Source: Bradyrhizobium cytisi (GTDB taxonomy: Bacteria; Pseudomonadota; Alphaproteobacteria; Rhizobiales; Xanthobacteraceae). From it: a stretch of DNA of 64,000 nt. Location of the stretch: contig NZ_VSSR01000011.1 in the NCBI RefSeq assembly GCF_008123515.1, forward strand, positions 1 through 64,000. Reading direction: 5' to 3'. The notes below the pieces were generated by a model. The model was not told the DNA's origin. It saw only the letters and a list, made by a program, of their open reading frames with translations, and searched no databases. Positions 36,201 through 45,837 of the stretch are shown here, piece by piece; position 1 is the first letter of the stretch; each line of letters starts with the position of its first letter. A program made the position numbers and the translations under genes.

Positions 36201-36929
36201 ATGATCACGCTTTACGGCTTTGGCACCGGCTTCGGCCTGCCGGAAATCAGCCCTTTCGTCACCAAGACGGAGGTGCAGCTCAAGATGGCGGGACTGCCCT
36301 ACCGGAAGGAGCGCGCGATGCCGCCGGCGTCGCCGAAGGGGCAGCTTCCTTTCATTGATGACGGCGGCGAGGCGGTGGCCGATTCCACCTTCATCCGCGC
36401 CCATATCGAGCGCCGTTACGGCTTCGACTTCGACGCCGGCCTTTCCCTGCACGAACGCGCCCAGGCCTGGGCGTTCGAGCGCATGATCGAGCACCACGTC
36501 TATTGGTCGCTGGTCGGCGCGCGCTGGGTCGATGCTGCCAATTTCGCCAAGGGCCCTGCGCATTTCTTCGACGGGGCGCCCGAGCACAGCCGCGAGAAGC
36601 TGCGCGAGGACGCGCAATTCCGCGTCGCCGAGAATTACCTGCTCTCCGGCCTCGGTCGTCACGCTCCCGATGACGATGTCGAGCTCGCGGTTCGCTCGCT
36701 GTTCGCACTATCGGTGCAGCTCGGCGACAAATCCTATCTGCTGGGCAACAAGCCCAGCGGGGTCGACGCGACCGCGTTCGGCGCGCTTGCGGGCATCTTG
36801 ACGCCGTTCTTCGAATCCCGTCTGCGCGAGCGCGCGGAAGGATTTCCGAACCTGACCGCTTATGTCGACCGGATGATGGACACCTACTATCCGGAGTTCG
36901 CCTGGACGCCGCTGCGACAGGCGGCCTGA
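36201..36929 (+). CDS. Glutathione S-transferase-like protein (metaxin-related)
   Basis: The 242-residue protein opens MITLYGFGTGFGLPEISPFV, then KGQLPFIDDGGEAVADS (cis-Pro region), and has a C-terminal helical domain with YLLGNKPSGVDATAFGALA. This is the layout of the GST subgroup related to metaxin and failed-axon-connections proteins, in which glutathione activity is not always present. caggagag before the ATG is a good RBS; a longer in-frame extension upstream overlaps the 35887 gene and is rejected. Confidence 0.85.
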   Translation: MITLYGFGTGFGLPEISPFVTKTEVQLKMAGLPYRKERAMPPASPKGQLPFIDDGGEAVADSTFIRAHIERRYGFDFDAGLSLHERAQAWAFERMIEHHVYWSLVGARWVDAANFAKGPAHFFDGAPEHSREKLREDAQFRVAENYLLSGLGRHAPDDDVELAVRSLFALSVQLGDKSYLLGNKPSGVDATAFGALAGILTPFFESRLRERAEGFPNLTAYVDRMMDTYYPEFAWTPLRQAA

Positions 36930-36957
36930 TGCAATTGCGCGGCCAGCGTAAAAGAAA

Positions 36958-36982
36958 AGAGCCGGCCCATCGGGCCGGCTCT
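36958..36982 (-). terminator. Intrinsic terminator of the aromatic-acid operon
   Basis: agagccggccc (36958-36968) and gggccggctct (36972-36982) are perfect 11-bp arms with a 3-nt loop. On the minus strand the stem is followed by tttctttt, so it ends the operon 42153 to 37008. Confidence 0.9.
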
Positions 36983-37007
36983 CGTCGTCCTGGAAACTTG
37001 TCGCCGC

Positions 37008-38159
37008 TTACTTCGCGAGCGTGTATTTGCCGTCCTTGACCGTGAGCAGGATGCGCGAGCGGTCGTCGAGGCCGTAGCGATCCTTCTCGGTGAAATTGTA
37101 GACGCCCTGGCTCGCCGCGATTTCCCGCTCCGAGAGCAGCGCCTGACGGATCGCCTCGCGGAATTCCGGCGTGCCCGGCTTGGCCGTCTTCAGCGCAACC
37201 GGAATGACGCGCTTCAGGATCTCGAAGGCGTCGTAGGAATGGCCGGCGAACTGGCTGCGGCTGTTCGGGCCGTATTTGCCCTCGTAAGCCCTGTTGAGTG
37301 CGAGGCCCGGCTTCTTGGTCGCTGCCTCGTCCGGCTGGTCCTCGGGATCCATTACCGGGCCCGATGCCATCAGCACGCCCTCTGCCGCCTTACCGGCGAT
37401 GCGGATGAAATCCATGCTGGCGGCGCCATGGGTCTGGTAGATCAGGCCCTGATAGCCGCGCTCGCGCAGTTCGGTCTGCGGCAGTGCCGCCGCGGTGCCG
37501 GAGGCGCCGATCAGGATCGCATCGGGATTGGCGGCGACGAGCTTCAACACCTGCCCGGTTACGGACGTGTCGGGGCGGGCAAACCGCTCCTCGTCGGCCA
37601 AGGTCATGCCCATTGACACGCCTTGGGCCTTGAAGTCGTTGAACCAGAGGTCGCCGTAGCTGTCGGAATAGCCGATATAGCCGACCGTCTTCACGTTGTG
37701 GGACTTCATGTGCTCGTAAAGCACCTTGCCCATGATCGGAATCGGCTGCGGCATGGCCACCGACCACTTCATGCGTTCCGGCGTGATCGGGAACGGCGCG
37801 AGGCCGAAATGCGGAATGCCGGCCTCGTTGGCGACGTTGGAGACAGCGATCGTCGGCGGCGTCAGCGCCGAGCCCATGATGATGTCGGCCTTGGATTCGG
37901 TGACGAAGCGGCGGGCGTTGGTTGTGGCGGTGGTCGGATCGCCGCCGTCGTCGAGCACGATCACCTTCAGCGGCACGCCGCCGATCTCCTTCGGCACGAA
38001 TTCCAGCGCGTTGCGCTCGGGAATGCCGAGGGCTGCACCCGGACCGGTCGTGGTGGTGGTGATGCCGATGGTGATTTCGTTGGCCTGGGCCAACGCCGGC
38101 AGGGCCGGCAGCGCCAGCGCGACTGCGGCGATGGCGGCGGTCAGGTAAAAGCGTTTCAT
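37008..38159 (-). CDS. ABC transporter substrate-binding protein (LivK type)
   Basis: The 383-residue protein has a signal peptide (cleavage after LAQA near residue 26) and a type I periplasmic receptor fold: ITIGITTTTTGPGAALGIPERNAL, VIVLDDGGDPTTATTNARRFV, IIMGSALTPPTIAVSNVANEAG and GHSYDAFEILKRVIP are typical of branched-chain amino acid/aromatic acid receptors. It is the last gene of an operon with CoA ligase and crotonase genes, which suggests that it captures the aromatic acid rather than an amino acid. No permease genes lie in the window. Confidence 0.88.
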   Translation of the reverse strand: MKRFYLTAAIAAVALALPALPALAQANEITIGITTTTTGPGAALGIPERNALEFVPKEIGGVPLKVIVLDDGGDPTTATTNARRFVTESKADIIMGSALTPPTIAVSNVANEAGIPHFGLAPFPITPERMKWSVAMPQPIPIMGKVLYEHMKSHNVKTVGYIGYSDSYGDLWFNDFKAQGVSMGMTLADEERFARPDTSVTGQVLKLVAANPDAILIGASGTAAALPQTELRERGYQGLIYQTHGAASMDFIRIAGKAAEGVLMASGPVMDPEDQPDEAATKKPGLALNRAYEGKYGPNSRSQFAGHSYDAFEILKRVIPVALKTAKPGTPEFREAIRQALLSEREIAASQGVYNFTEKDRYGLDDRSRILLTVKDGKYTLAK

Positions 38160-38235
38160 CTATTCCTCCCTTTTCGTGTTTCTTTGAAAGCAGAAATTCG
38201 GGGCCATTTCAGCCCCGTCTTTTGGTGATGCGCGA

Positions 38236-38667
38236 TTAGCTCCGGATCTCGCTCCCTGTGAATTTCGCTACCATTTCCGGCGGAAACGGTGCCGATTTCA
38301 GCTTGTCGGGGTTAACGGGATCGCGGCCGACCAGGACGCGGGTCTCAAAACCTTCGATCGCGAGTGCCTCGCCCTTGTAGACGTTGTGCTTCACCTCGAA
38401 GCTCGAGCGCTTGATGCTCTCGATTCTAGTCTCGATGGTGATCCAGTCGCCATAGGTCGAGGGGATGTAGAACTTGGACCGCGTGTCGACCATGGGGATG
38501 CCCACCAGGCCGTATTTGCGGACCAGATCCTGCTTGGAGAACCCGGCGACCTCGAACAAGGTCGACGTCGAATCGTCGAACATCGCGAAATAGCGCGGGT
38601 AGTAGACGATGTTGGCGGGGTCGCAGTCGCCCCACTGGATCTGGACCTCGCGCCGGTTCACGAACAT
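38236..38667 (-). CDS. Hotdog-fold acyl-CoA thioesterase
   Basis: The 143-residue protein has QWGDCDPANIVYYPRYFAMFDDS at residues 11-33, the catalytic Asp region of 4-hydroxybenzoyl-CoA thioesterases (hotdog fold). It would hydrolyse an aromatic or short acyl-CoA made in the same operon, releasing CoA. It follows the SDR gene by nine bases. Confidence 0.88.
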   Translation of the reverse strand: MFVNRREVQIQWGDCDPANIVYYPRYFAMFDDSTSTLFEVAGFSKQDLVRKYGLVGIPMVDTRSKFYIPSTYGDWITIETRIESIKRSSFEVKHNVYKGEALAIEGFETRVLVGRDPVNPDKLKSAPFPPEMVAKFTGSEIRS

Positions 38668-38676
38668 GCGATTCTC

Positions 38677-39438
38677 TTACTTCGGCGCCATGCGCAGGGA
38701 GCCGTCGAGCCGCACCACCTCGCCGTTCAGATAGGAGTTCTCGACCATGTGCAGCGCGAGCGCGGCGAATTCGTCGGCGTGGCCGAGCCGGCGCGGGAAG
38801 GGGATCGCGGCGGCGAGCGAGTCCTGGGCTTCCTGCGGCAGGTTGGCCAGCAGGGGCGTAAGGAACAGGCCGGGCGCGATCGTCAGCACGCGAACGCCGA
38901 ACTGGGCCAGTTCGCGCGCGATCGGCAGCGTCATGCCGACGATGCCGCCCTTGGAGGCCGAATAAGCCGACTGGCCGATCTGGCCGTCATAGGCGGCGAC
39001 CGAGGCGGTGTTGATGATGACGCCGCGCTCGCCGCTCGCCTGCGGCTCGAGCTTGGCCATCTCGGTCGCGGCAAGCCGCAGCATGTTGAAGGTGCCGATC
39101 AGATTGACCTTGATAACCTTGTCGAAATCGGCGAGCGCCATCGGACCGTCACGGCCGACGACGCGCTTCGCAACGCCGATGCCGGCGCAGTTGACCAGCA
39201 CGCGGGCCGGGCCATGGGCCTTGGTCGCCTGGGCGATCGCGGCTTCAGCGGAGGCGGCATCGGAGACGTCGCAGGTCACGGCCACGCCCTTGATCTCGGC
39301 GGCAACGGTCTCCGCGAGCTTGGTATTGAGATCGCACACTGCGACCCTGGCGCCCTGTGCCGCCAGCTTTCGCGCGGTGGCGGCGCCCAGTCCCGATGCA
39401 CCGCCGGTGACGATGGCTGCCTGATCCTTCAACAACAT
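38677..39438 (-). CDS. SDR oxidoreductase (3-hydroxyacyl-CoA dehydrogenase type 2-like)
   Basis: The 253-residue short-chain dehydrogenase has TGGASGLG at 11-18, NCAG at 83-86, catalytic Ser146, Tyr159 and Lys163 (YSASK), and [21 protein letters not shown], which recalls type II 3-hydroxyacyl-CoA dehydrogenases. In this operon it could oxidise the beta-hydroxyacyl-CoA produced by the crotonase. It lies between the ligase and thioesterase genes with short gaps. Confidence 0.87.
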   Translation of the reverse strand: MLLKDQAAIVTGGASGLGAATARKLAAQGARVAVCDLNTKLAETVAAEIKGVAVTCDVSDAASAEAAIAQATKAHGPARVLVNCAGIGVAKRVVGRDGPMALADFDKVIKVNLIGTFNMLRLAATEMAKLEPQASGERGVIINTASVAAYDGQIGQSAYSASKGGIVGMTLPIARELAQFGVRVLTIAPGLFLTPLLANLPQEAQDSLAAAIPFPRRLGHADEFAALALHMVENSYLNGEVVRLDGSLRMAPK

Positions 39439-39463
39439 GGCGTTCTCCCTTGGCGATGATTTC

Positions 39464-41347
39464 TTAAGCGACCGATATCACACGGTCCGATGGATTGGCA
39501 GCGTAGAGCTCCTCGATCAGCGCGCCGCGATGCTCGATCACCGCGCGCTGGTTGATCGAGCCCTTGTCGGTGACCTCGCCCTTGTCGATCGACAGCGGCA
39601 CGTCCAGCAGGATCGCACGCGTGATCCGCGTCGAGGAGCCGGTGGCCGAAGAGAGAAAGCCGGTCAAGCGCTCACGGAGGGCTTCGCGCACCAGCCGGTC
39701 CCCGGCGGTGGCGGCGAGATTGTCGGCCGGCAGCGCGGGGTTGATCAGGCGGCAACCGTCGAGATCGAGCAGCACCAGCGCGGAAACCTCATCGCGGTTG
39801 ATGCCGGCGATGACGACGTCGCGCACCAGCGGCGCGCAGGCCGCGACGAAGCGCGCACGTAGTGGACCGACGCTGACCCAGGTGCCGCTTGCGAGCTTGA
39901 AATCCTCGCTGACGCGGCCGTCGAAATCGAAGCCGGCGTTGAGATCATCGGGATCGGCAGGCTTGAGCGCATCGCCCATCTTGTAAAATCCTTCCTCGTC
40001 GAAGGATTTTGCGGTGATATCGGGCTGGCGCCAGTAGCCGGGCATCACGTTCGGGCCCTTGGCACGAACTTCCATCTTGCCGTTGTTCGGCACCAGCTTG
40101 GCGTCGTTGCCCGACACGGGAAGGCCGACATGGCCGGAGCGGCTGGTGCGCGGATTGACCGACATGAAGAACGGCGCGGTCTCGGTTGCGCCGAGGCCGG
40201 TCAGCATCGGGACGCGATAGCCTTTTTCTTTCACCGCGAGCTCGTCGAGGCTGTTCCAGACGAAGGGCGACAGCGCCGCGCCCGAGAAGAACATCGCGTG
40301 CAGCCGGTCGAAGAACTTTGCACGAAGACCCTGGTCGTCGCGCAAGTAAGGCAGCAACGACTCGTAACCCTTGGGCACGTTGAAATAGACCGTTGGCGAA
40401 ATCTCCTGGAGATTGCGCACGGTCTCCTCGATGCCACCAGGCATCGGCTTGCCGGCGTCGAGATACATCGAGCCGCCGTTGTAGAGCGTCAGCCCGATAT
40501 TGTGGTTGCCGCCAAAGGTATGGTTCCAGGGCAGCCAGTCGATGATGACGGGCGGCTCGTCCTTGAGGAAGGCGAGCGTCTCGCGAAGCATCACCTGGTT
40601 GGCACAGATCATGCGCTGGGTGTTGATGACGGCCTTGGGATTGCCGGTCGAGCCCGACGTCAGCAGGAATTTCGCGATCGTGTCGGGACCGATCTTGCCA
40701 TGCACCGCGTCGAGGTCGCTTCGGATCGGCGTTGCCATGAGATCGGCGAGCAAGGTGACGTCGCGGCCCGGCACATGGCCATAGGACGCGGCGATCTCGG
40801 TGCCGAGCGAGACGTTGGCGGCAAGCGCGTCCGCGAACTTGTCGGCGTCCTCGGCGAAGACCAGGCCGGGCGTCAGCAGCTTCATCAGATAAGAGAGCTT
40901 GCCGTAATCCTTTGAGACCAGCGAATAGGCCGGCGATACCGGACAGAACGGAATGCCCGCATAGAACGCGCCGAACGCCAGCAGCGCATGGTCGATCGAA
41001 TTGCCGGAGAGGATGACGACCGGCCGCTCGGCCGACAGGCCGCGCTGGATCAGGCTTGATGCGATGTGCCGGCTCGCGGTGAGCAGCTCGGCATAGGTGA
41101 TCTTGCGCCAGCCGCGGCCGCCTTCGCGCTCCGCCATGAACACGCGATCCGGCGTCGTCGTCGCCCAGTGATGCAGGCGCTCGGTGATGCGGACGGGGTA
41201 ATCGCCGAGCGGCTGCTTCGGCCGCAAATAGATCGTGCCGTCGGCGCGACGCTCGATGTCGACGACGGGATCGCCGAACGAGATCGGCCGCAGCGGAGAA
41301 TTGCTCGCGCCGCGCTCTGTGCTGGAAGAGGACGGCTGTGCACTCAT
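39464..41347 (-). CDS. Feruloyl-CoA synthase-like aromatic acid CoA ligase
   Basis: The 627-residue adenylate-forming ligase has [16 protein letters not shown] (about residues 229-244), [25 protein letters not shown], and a C-terminal [21 protein letters not shown] in place of the usual hinge. These are features of feruloyl/p-coumaroyl-CoA synthases. It activates a hydroxycinnamate to its CoA ester. Its ATG overlaps the end of the crotonase gene (ATGA), showing coupling. Confidence 0.88.
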   Translation of the reverse strand: MSAQPSSSSTERGASNSPLRPISFGDPVVDIERRADGTIYLRPKQPLGDYPVRITERLHHWATTTPDRVFMAEREGGRGWRKITYAELLTASRHIASSLIQRGLSAERPVVILSGNSIDHALLAFGAFYAGIPFCPVSPAYSLVSKDYGKLSYLMKLLTPGLVFAEDADKFADALAANVSLGTEIAASYGHVPGRDVTLLADLMATPIRSDLDAVHGKIGPDTIAKFLLTSGSTGNPKAVINTQRMICANQVMLRETLAFLKDEPPVIIDWLPWNHTFGGNHNIGLTLYNGGSMYLDAGKPMPGGIEETVRNLQEISPTVYFNVPKGYESLLPYLRDDQGLRAKFFDRLHAMFFSGAALSPFVWNSLDELAVKEKGYRVPMLTGLGATETAPFFMSVNPRTSRSGHVGLPVSGNDAKLVPNNGKMEVRAKGPNVMPGYWRQPDITAKSFDEEGFYKMGDALKPADPDDLNAGFDFDGRVSEDFKLASGTWVSVGPLRARFVAACAPLVRDVVIAGINRDEVSALVLLDLDGCRLINPALPADNLAATAGDRLVREALRERLTGFLSSATGSSTRITRAILLDVPLSIDKGEVTDKGSINQRAVIEHRGALIEELYAANPSDRVISVA

Positions 41348-42153
41348 GACTTCGGCTTTACCTTGGCGGTCTTGTGCTCGAGGAATTCGCGGATCCTGCG
41401 TTTTGCCTCTTTGTCGCTCTGCGCGACGGTGGCCATCAGCGATTCCATCAACAGGCCGGTCTGCGGGTTGGCCTCCGCGATCATCGGCAGCGCCTGGAGC
41501 ACGGCGAAATTCGTCAGCGGCGCGTTGGACGCGATCTTGGTCGCGAGCTCCAGCGCCTTGGTGAGGCCGTTACCTGCTTCGGTGACGTATTGCGCAAAGC
41601 CATAGGACGCGCCCTCGGTCGCGCTGTAGACGCGCCCGGTCAGCATCATGTCCATCATCCGCGCGACGCCGATCAGCCGCGGCAGCCGCACCGAGCCGCC
41701 GCCGCCGACGAAGATGCCGCGCTGTCCCTCGGGCAGCGCGAAATAGGCTGTGGGCTCGGCGACGCGGATGTGGGCGGAGCAGGCAAGCTCGAGCCCGCCG
41801 CCGATCACCGCGCCCTTCAGCGCCGCGATCACGGGCACGCGGCTGTACTGGATGCGGTCGAACACCCGGTGCCACATCTGCGAATGCAACAGGCCGCCCG
41901 TGGCGTCGTGATCTTGCAGCTCGGACAGGTCGAGGCCGGAAGAGAAATGGTCGCCGATGCCGTGGATGACGACAGCACCGATATCCTCGGGCAGGGACGC
42001 AAAGCACTCGCCGATTTCAAGGATGATGCCGTCATTGAGCGCATTGCGCTTGGCCGGCCGGTTCAGACCCACGGTCAGAACCCGGTCCACCCTCTCGATC
42101 CGAAGCAGGCCGGAGGCGCCCGCGTCAGCGGTCTCGGCGTTTCCCTGTGTCAT
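41344..42153 (-). CDS. Enoyl-CoA hydratase/aldolase of the aromatic-acid operon
   Basis: The 269-residue crotonase has LNRPAKRNALNDG (about 34-46), GDHFSSGLDLSEL and AALKGAVIGGGLELACSAHIRVAE. First gene of the operon 42153-37008. Next to a feruloyl-CoA synthase-like gene, it probably hydrates hydroxycinnamoyl-CoA and either cleaves it or passes it to the SDR. A MarR-type inverted repeat lies 20 bases upstream of the ATG. Confidence 0.87.
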   Translation of the reverse strand: MTQGNAETADAGASGLLRIERVDRVLTVGLNRPAKRNALNDGIILEIGECFASLPEDIGAVVIHGIGDHFSSGLDLSELQDHDATGGLLHSQMWHRVFDRIQYSRVPVIAALKGAVIGGGLELACSAHIRVAEPTAYFALPEGQRGIFVGGGGSVRLPRLIGVARMMDMMLTGRVYSATEGASYGFAQYVTEAGNGLTKALELATKIASNAPLTNFAVLQALPMIAEANPQTGLLMESLMATVAQSDKEAKRRIREFLEHKTAKVKPKS

Positions 42154-42172
42154 TTGCGTCCTTGTCAGAATA

Positions 42173-42187
42173 GTTATGTTGTATAAC
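42173..42187. promoter_or_regulatory. Operator-like repeat upstream of aromatic-acid operon
   Basis: gttat (42173-42177) and ataac (42183-42187) are inverted around gttgt, 20 bases upstream of the first ATG, in an AT-rich patch. This size and place suit a MarR-type repressor such as those sensing hydroxycinnamoyl-CoA; no such gene is in the window. Confidence 0.45.
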
Positions 42188-42313
42188 GAATTTGGGAGGA
42201 GTCAAGAAGGGGACTGAGACCGTTGGGTGCGAAAAGCGGCGCTCCACATTCGGTGTCGTCCCTGCGCAGGGCCGGGACGGCAGCAACGGGTGTTGTACAC
42301 CCCAAGGCGAGGC

Positions 42314-43441
42314 TTACGCCTCCGCCAGCACCCGCGCGTTCGTGCGAATCGAGGCTTCGCTGACGCGAATGCCGAGGCCGGGGCCGTCGGGCACGACAAC
42401 GTGACCTCCGCGATTGGCGACGCGCTCCTCGAGCACATCCTCGGTCAAAACATGATGCGGCATGTAGAACTCGCAGCCGAGCGAGATGCCCGGTGTTGCC
42501 GCGATCAGCTGCGTGCCGGCGGCAAGGCCTATGCCGCCCTCCCACAACGTGCCGCCATAGCCGGGCAGGCCGGCGATGTCGGCGATCGCCATGATCGCCT
42601 GCGCCTCGAACAGGCCGCCGGCCTTCATCAGCTTGATCGAGACGGCGTCGGCGGCCTCCTGGCGCACCACGTCCATCATGTCGCGGCGGTCGAAGCAGCT
42701 TTCGTCGGCGAGCACGGGCGTTTCCAGCGCCGCGGTGAGCTGCGCCATCATGTCGAGAAATTTGCGCGGCACCGGCTGCTCGATAAAGGTCGGCGCGAAC
42801 GCCTCGACATCGCGCAGGATCTTGATGGCGCCGAACGGCGCCAGCGCCTGGTTGTAGTCGACCCGCAGATCGATGTTGTCGCCGAACTCCTTGCGGATCG
42901 CTTCGAGATGATCGAGGTCCTCGCGATGCGGTTTCACGCCGGTCTTGACCTTGTAGATGACATTGCCGTCGGGAACCATTCTTCGCATGCGCTCGAGATC
43001 AGCAGCGAAATCCGGATCGGCAATCGAGAAGGAGAGGGGAATCGTGTCGCGCACGCGGCCGCCGAGGAGGTCAGCAACGGAAAGCCCCGAGGATTTGCCG
43101 ACGATGTCGAGCAGCGCCATCTCGATCGCGACCTTGGCCTCGGCGTGCCCGACCAGCGCGCGGTCGAGCTCGGCCATCAGCGCGCGGATGCGGCGGACCG
43201 GCTTGCCGAGCACGATCGGCCGCAGATAGATGTCGAGCGCGGAGAAGGCTGCTTCAGCCGTTCCCGTGAACACCTCCCACGGCGCCGCCTCGCCCCAGCC
43301 GATCACGCCGTCGCTCGACGTCAGCTCGATCAGCACGCGCTTTACGGTGTCCTTGACATTGCCGACGCCCTGCAGGCGGGCCATCTTGATCGGGCTTTCG
43401 ATCAGGAACAGCCTGAGACGTTCGACGGTCGCTTCGGTCAT
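42314..43441 (-). CDS. Enolase-superfamily enzyme (muconate lactonizing subgroup)
   Basis: The 375-residue protein has YKVKTGV (the Lys-x-Lys acid/base pair), [22 protein letters not shown] (metal ligands Asp, Glu, Asp) and a second catalytic Lys in SIKLMKAGG. That pattern fits the MLE subgroup (cycloisomerases, dipeptide epimerases, hydroxyproline dehydratases and betaine racemases). Association with a polar amino acid ABC transporter points to an amino acid derivative rather than muconate. Last gene of the operon 46692 to 42314. Confidence 0.87.
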   Translation of the reverse strand: MTEATVERLRLFLIESPIKMARLQGVGNVKDTVKRVLIELTSSDGVIGWGEAAPWEVFTGTAEAAFSALDIYLRPIVLGKPVRRIRALMAELDRALVGHAEAKVAIEMALLDIVGKSSGLSVADLLGGRVRDTIPLSFSIADPDFAADLERMRRMVPDGNVIYKVKTGVKPHREDLDHLEAIRKEFGDNIDLRVDYNQALAPFGAIKILRDVEAFAPTFIEQPVPRKFLDMMAQLTAALETPVLADESCFDRRDMMDVVRQEAADAVSIKLMKAGGLFEAQAIMAIADIAGLPGYGGTLWEGGIGLAAGTQLIAATPGISLGCEFYMPHHVLTEDVLEERVANRGGHVVVPDGPGLGIRVSEASIRTNARVLAEA

Positions 43442-44196
43442 GTCAGGCCTCCATTGACGTGCCAGATCTGGCCTGTGACGTAAGACGCTCCCGGTGACGC
43501 AAGGAAGGCGATGATCTCGGCGACCTCTTCCGGCCGCCCGCGCCGGCGCATCGGGATCAGCGCTTCGGTTGCGGCGATCTGCTCGGGCGACAGCCGGCTC
43601 TCGCTCGGCTTGTCCTTGACGATGAGGCCCGGCGAAACCGCATTCACAGTGATGCCGTCCTTGGCGAGCTCCATCGCGGTGAGCCGCACAAGCGCTTCAA
43701 GCGCGGCACGGCTCGCGGCGGTGGCGGCGAAGGGCGCGAATTCAGGCCGGATCGCGTGTGCGACGAACGAGGATACCGCGACGATCCGCGCATCCTGTCC
43801 GGCCCGCAGCAGCGGAAGCGCCGCCTCGACCATCCGCGTGAACGCCAGTGCGGATTCATCCATCGCCTGGCGAAACTGATCCGCCGGCGTGCCGATGGCG
43901 CTGCCACGACGGGCGTGGCCGCCGACCAGGATCAATCCGTCGAGCCGGCCGAAAGCGCGTTGTGTGGCGGCGAGTGCGTCGGTGACGGCTGCCTCCTCCG
44001 CGAGATCGCCGAGGCACTTTGCCACGACCGCACCCTTTGCCTCAGCTTCGGTTGCAGTGGCGTCGAGACCTTCTGCGTTCGAGCGCGTGTGGAGCAGAAG
44101 GGCGACCCCCGGCGCTCCGAGCAATTTTGCGGTGGCGCGACCGATGCCGCTGGCGGCACCGGTGACGAGATAGACGCGGTCGATATCGGGCATCAC
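43438..44196 (-). CDS. SDR-family protein with altered active site
   Basis: The 252-residue protein keeps TGAASGIG at 12-19 and the C-terminal [17 protein letters not shown]. However, NNAG is replaced by LVGGHARR and the YxxxK catalytic pair by Thr159 and Arg163 (TAASR). Ser142/143 remains. It may be a non-catalytic or differently working member. It overlaps both neighbours by four bases (ATGA), so it is translated as part of the transporter-enolase operon. Confidence 0.82.
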   Translation of the reverse strand: MMPDIDRVYLVTGAASGIGRATAKLLGAPGVALLLHTRSNAEGLDATATEAEAKGAVVAKCLGDLAEEAAVTDALAATQRAFGRLDGLILVGGHARRGSAIGTPADQFRQAMDESALAFTRMVEAALPLLRAGQDARIVAVSSFVAHAIRPEFAPFAATAASRAALEALVRLTAMELAKDGITVNAVSPGLIVKDKPSESRLSPEQIAATEALIPMRRRGRPEEVAEIIAFLASPGASYVTGQIWHVNGGLT

Positions 44197-44987
44197 GGTG
44201 TCGCGTTGGCCGGCGGCAGCGCGCCGGTGCGGTGGAAATGGCTGAGGAAGGCGCGTGTCGCGGCTTCCTGTGGATTGTCGATCACCTGCCGCGCCGGGCC
44301 TTCCTCGACCACAACGCCATCGCGCATGAAGATCAGGCGGTCGGCGACCTCGCGGGCGAAGGCGATTTCATGGGTCACGATCACCATGGTCATGCCTTCG
44401 GAGGCCAGTTGCTGGATCACATTCAGCACCTCGCCGACGAGCTCGGGATCGAGCGCCGACGTCGCCTCGTCGAACAGCATGACATCAGGCTCCATCGCGA
44501 GCGCGCGTGCGATCGCGACGCGCTGCTTCTGGCCGCCGGAGAGCGTCGCCGGATATTGATCGGCCTTCTCCGCAAGTCCGACTTTCGCAAGTTGGGCACG
44601 TGCGAGCTTTTCGGCGTCCGCCTTGGCCATGCGACGCACCGTGACCGGTCCCTCCATCACGTTCTGCAACGTCGTCATGTGCGGGAACAGGTTGAAATGC
44701 TGGAACACCATGCCGGTGGTGGCGCGGAATCTTGCGAGTGTCCTCACGTCAGGGAGCTTGGAACCATCGCCGAACGCAAAGCGCGTGTCGCCGACGCGGA
44801 CGCTGCCGCCGTCGGGCGCGACCAGCAGGTTGATGCAGCGGAGCAGCGTCGACTTGCCGGAGCCGGACGGGCCGATCAGCGCCACGACGCCGCCCTTGGC
44901 GACGTCGAGATTGATGTTCTTCAAGACCTCGTTGCTGCCGAAGCGCTTGCGCAAGGCCCGGATCTCGATCTTTGACATCTCGCTCAT
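44193..44987 (-). CDS. Polar amino acid ABC transporter ATP-binding protein
   Basis: The 264-residue ABC ATPase of the GlnQ/HisP type has [13 protein letters not shown] (about residues 38-50), [18 protein letters not shown] (Q-loop), [15 protein letters not shown] and [20 protein letters not shown]. Overlaps of four bases with the permease and SDR genes show an operon. Confidence 0.93.
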   Translation of the reverse strand: MSEMSKIEIRALRKRFGSNEVLKNINLDVAKGGVVALIGPSGSGKSTLLRCINLLVAPDGGSVRVGDTRFAFGDGSKLPDVRTLARFRATTGMVFQHFNLFPHMTTLQNVMEGPVTVRRMAKADAEKLARAQLAKVGLAEKADQYPATLSGGQKQRVAIARALAMEPDVMLFDEATSALDPELVGEVLNVIQQLASEGMTMVIVTHEIAFAREVADRLIFMRDGVVVEEGPARQVIDNPQEAATRAFLSHFHRTGALPPANATP

Positions 44988-45646
44988 TCGCTGACCGCCA
45001 GTCGCTTCTCGCCACGCCTGGCGAGGATGGTCAGGGGGATCAGGATCGCCGCATAGGCGACCGCGACGGCGGTGTAGGTTTCGAGCGGCCGGTAGCTGTC
45101 ATGTGCGGCGACCTGGCTTTGATAGACCAGATCAGGCACCGCGAGCACCGAGACCAGCGAAGTGTTCTTGAACTGGATGATCGACTGGTTCATCAGCGCC
45201 GGGATCATGCGCTTGATCGCCTGTGGCAGCACGATACGCCGCATGGACTGCCCCGGCGTCATGCCGAGCGCGGCCCCCGCTTCCGACTGGCCGCGGTCGA
45301 TCGAGATGATGCCGCCGCGGATGATCTCCGAGTAGAACGAGCCGCCATAGAGCGAGAGCGCCAGCGCAGAGGCCGTGATCGGCGTCATCTCGACACCGGC
45401 CAGGATCGGCAGCGCGTAATAGAACCAGATCAGCTGCACCAGGATCGGCGTGCAGCGGAACGCCTCGATGAAGGTGAGGGCGGTCAGGCGCACGGTCTTG
45501 AAGCGCGACAGGCTGCCAAACGCTCCGAACAGGCCGAACACCAGGCCGAGCACGACAATGACCACCGTGAAGCCGACGGTGACGCCAAGCCCGTTGAGAA
45601 AGAGCCAGCGATAGCTCCAGAGGATGCCGAAGTCCCACTGATACAT
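44984..45646 (-). CDS. Polar amino acid ABC transporter permease
   Basis: The 220-residue inner-membrane protein has five spans and the HisMQ-family EAA loop ([24 protein letters not shown]). It also has [19 protein letters not shown], typical of His/Glu/Gln-type permeases. Only one permease gene is present, so it likely works as a homodimer. Confidence 0.92.
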   Translation of the reverse strand: MYQWDFGILWSYRWLFLNGLGVTVGFTVVIVVLGLVFGLFGAFGSLSRFKTVRLTALTFIEAFRCTPILVQLIWFYYALPILAGVEMTPITASALALSLYGGSFYSEIIRGGIISIDRGQSEAGAALGMTPGQSMRRIVLPQAIKRMIPALMNQSIIQFKNTSLVSVLAVPDLVYQSQVAAHDSYRPLETYTAVAVAYAAILIPLTILARRGEKRLAVSE

Positions 45647-45663
45647 GCGTGCTTTCTTGCTTC

Positions 45664-45793
45664 ACCTCTCCCGCTTGCGGGAGAGGTCGCGTCGCATCGA
45701 AGATGCGATGCGGGTGAGGGCTCTCTCCTCTTGGGGAGTCTTGCCAGCGGAGACACCCTCACCCCAGCGCTCTCCCGCAAGCGGGAGAGGGAG
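45664..45793. repeat. RIME-like palindromic intergenic element
   Basis: Between the permease and binding-protein genes. The ends each hold the self-complementary unit ctctcccgc/gcgggagag (45667-45685 and 45770-45789). Inner arms gggtgaggg (45712-45720) and ccctcacccc (45756-45765) pair across the middle. The same plan, including gggtgagggg, recurs at 63328-63438. It could shape transcript levels between the two genes. Confidence 0.75.
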
Positions 45794-45837
45794 TGGAGCG
45801 GCGCGCGAGGACCGAGACTGCCCCAAGCTTGCGATAC

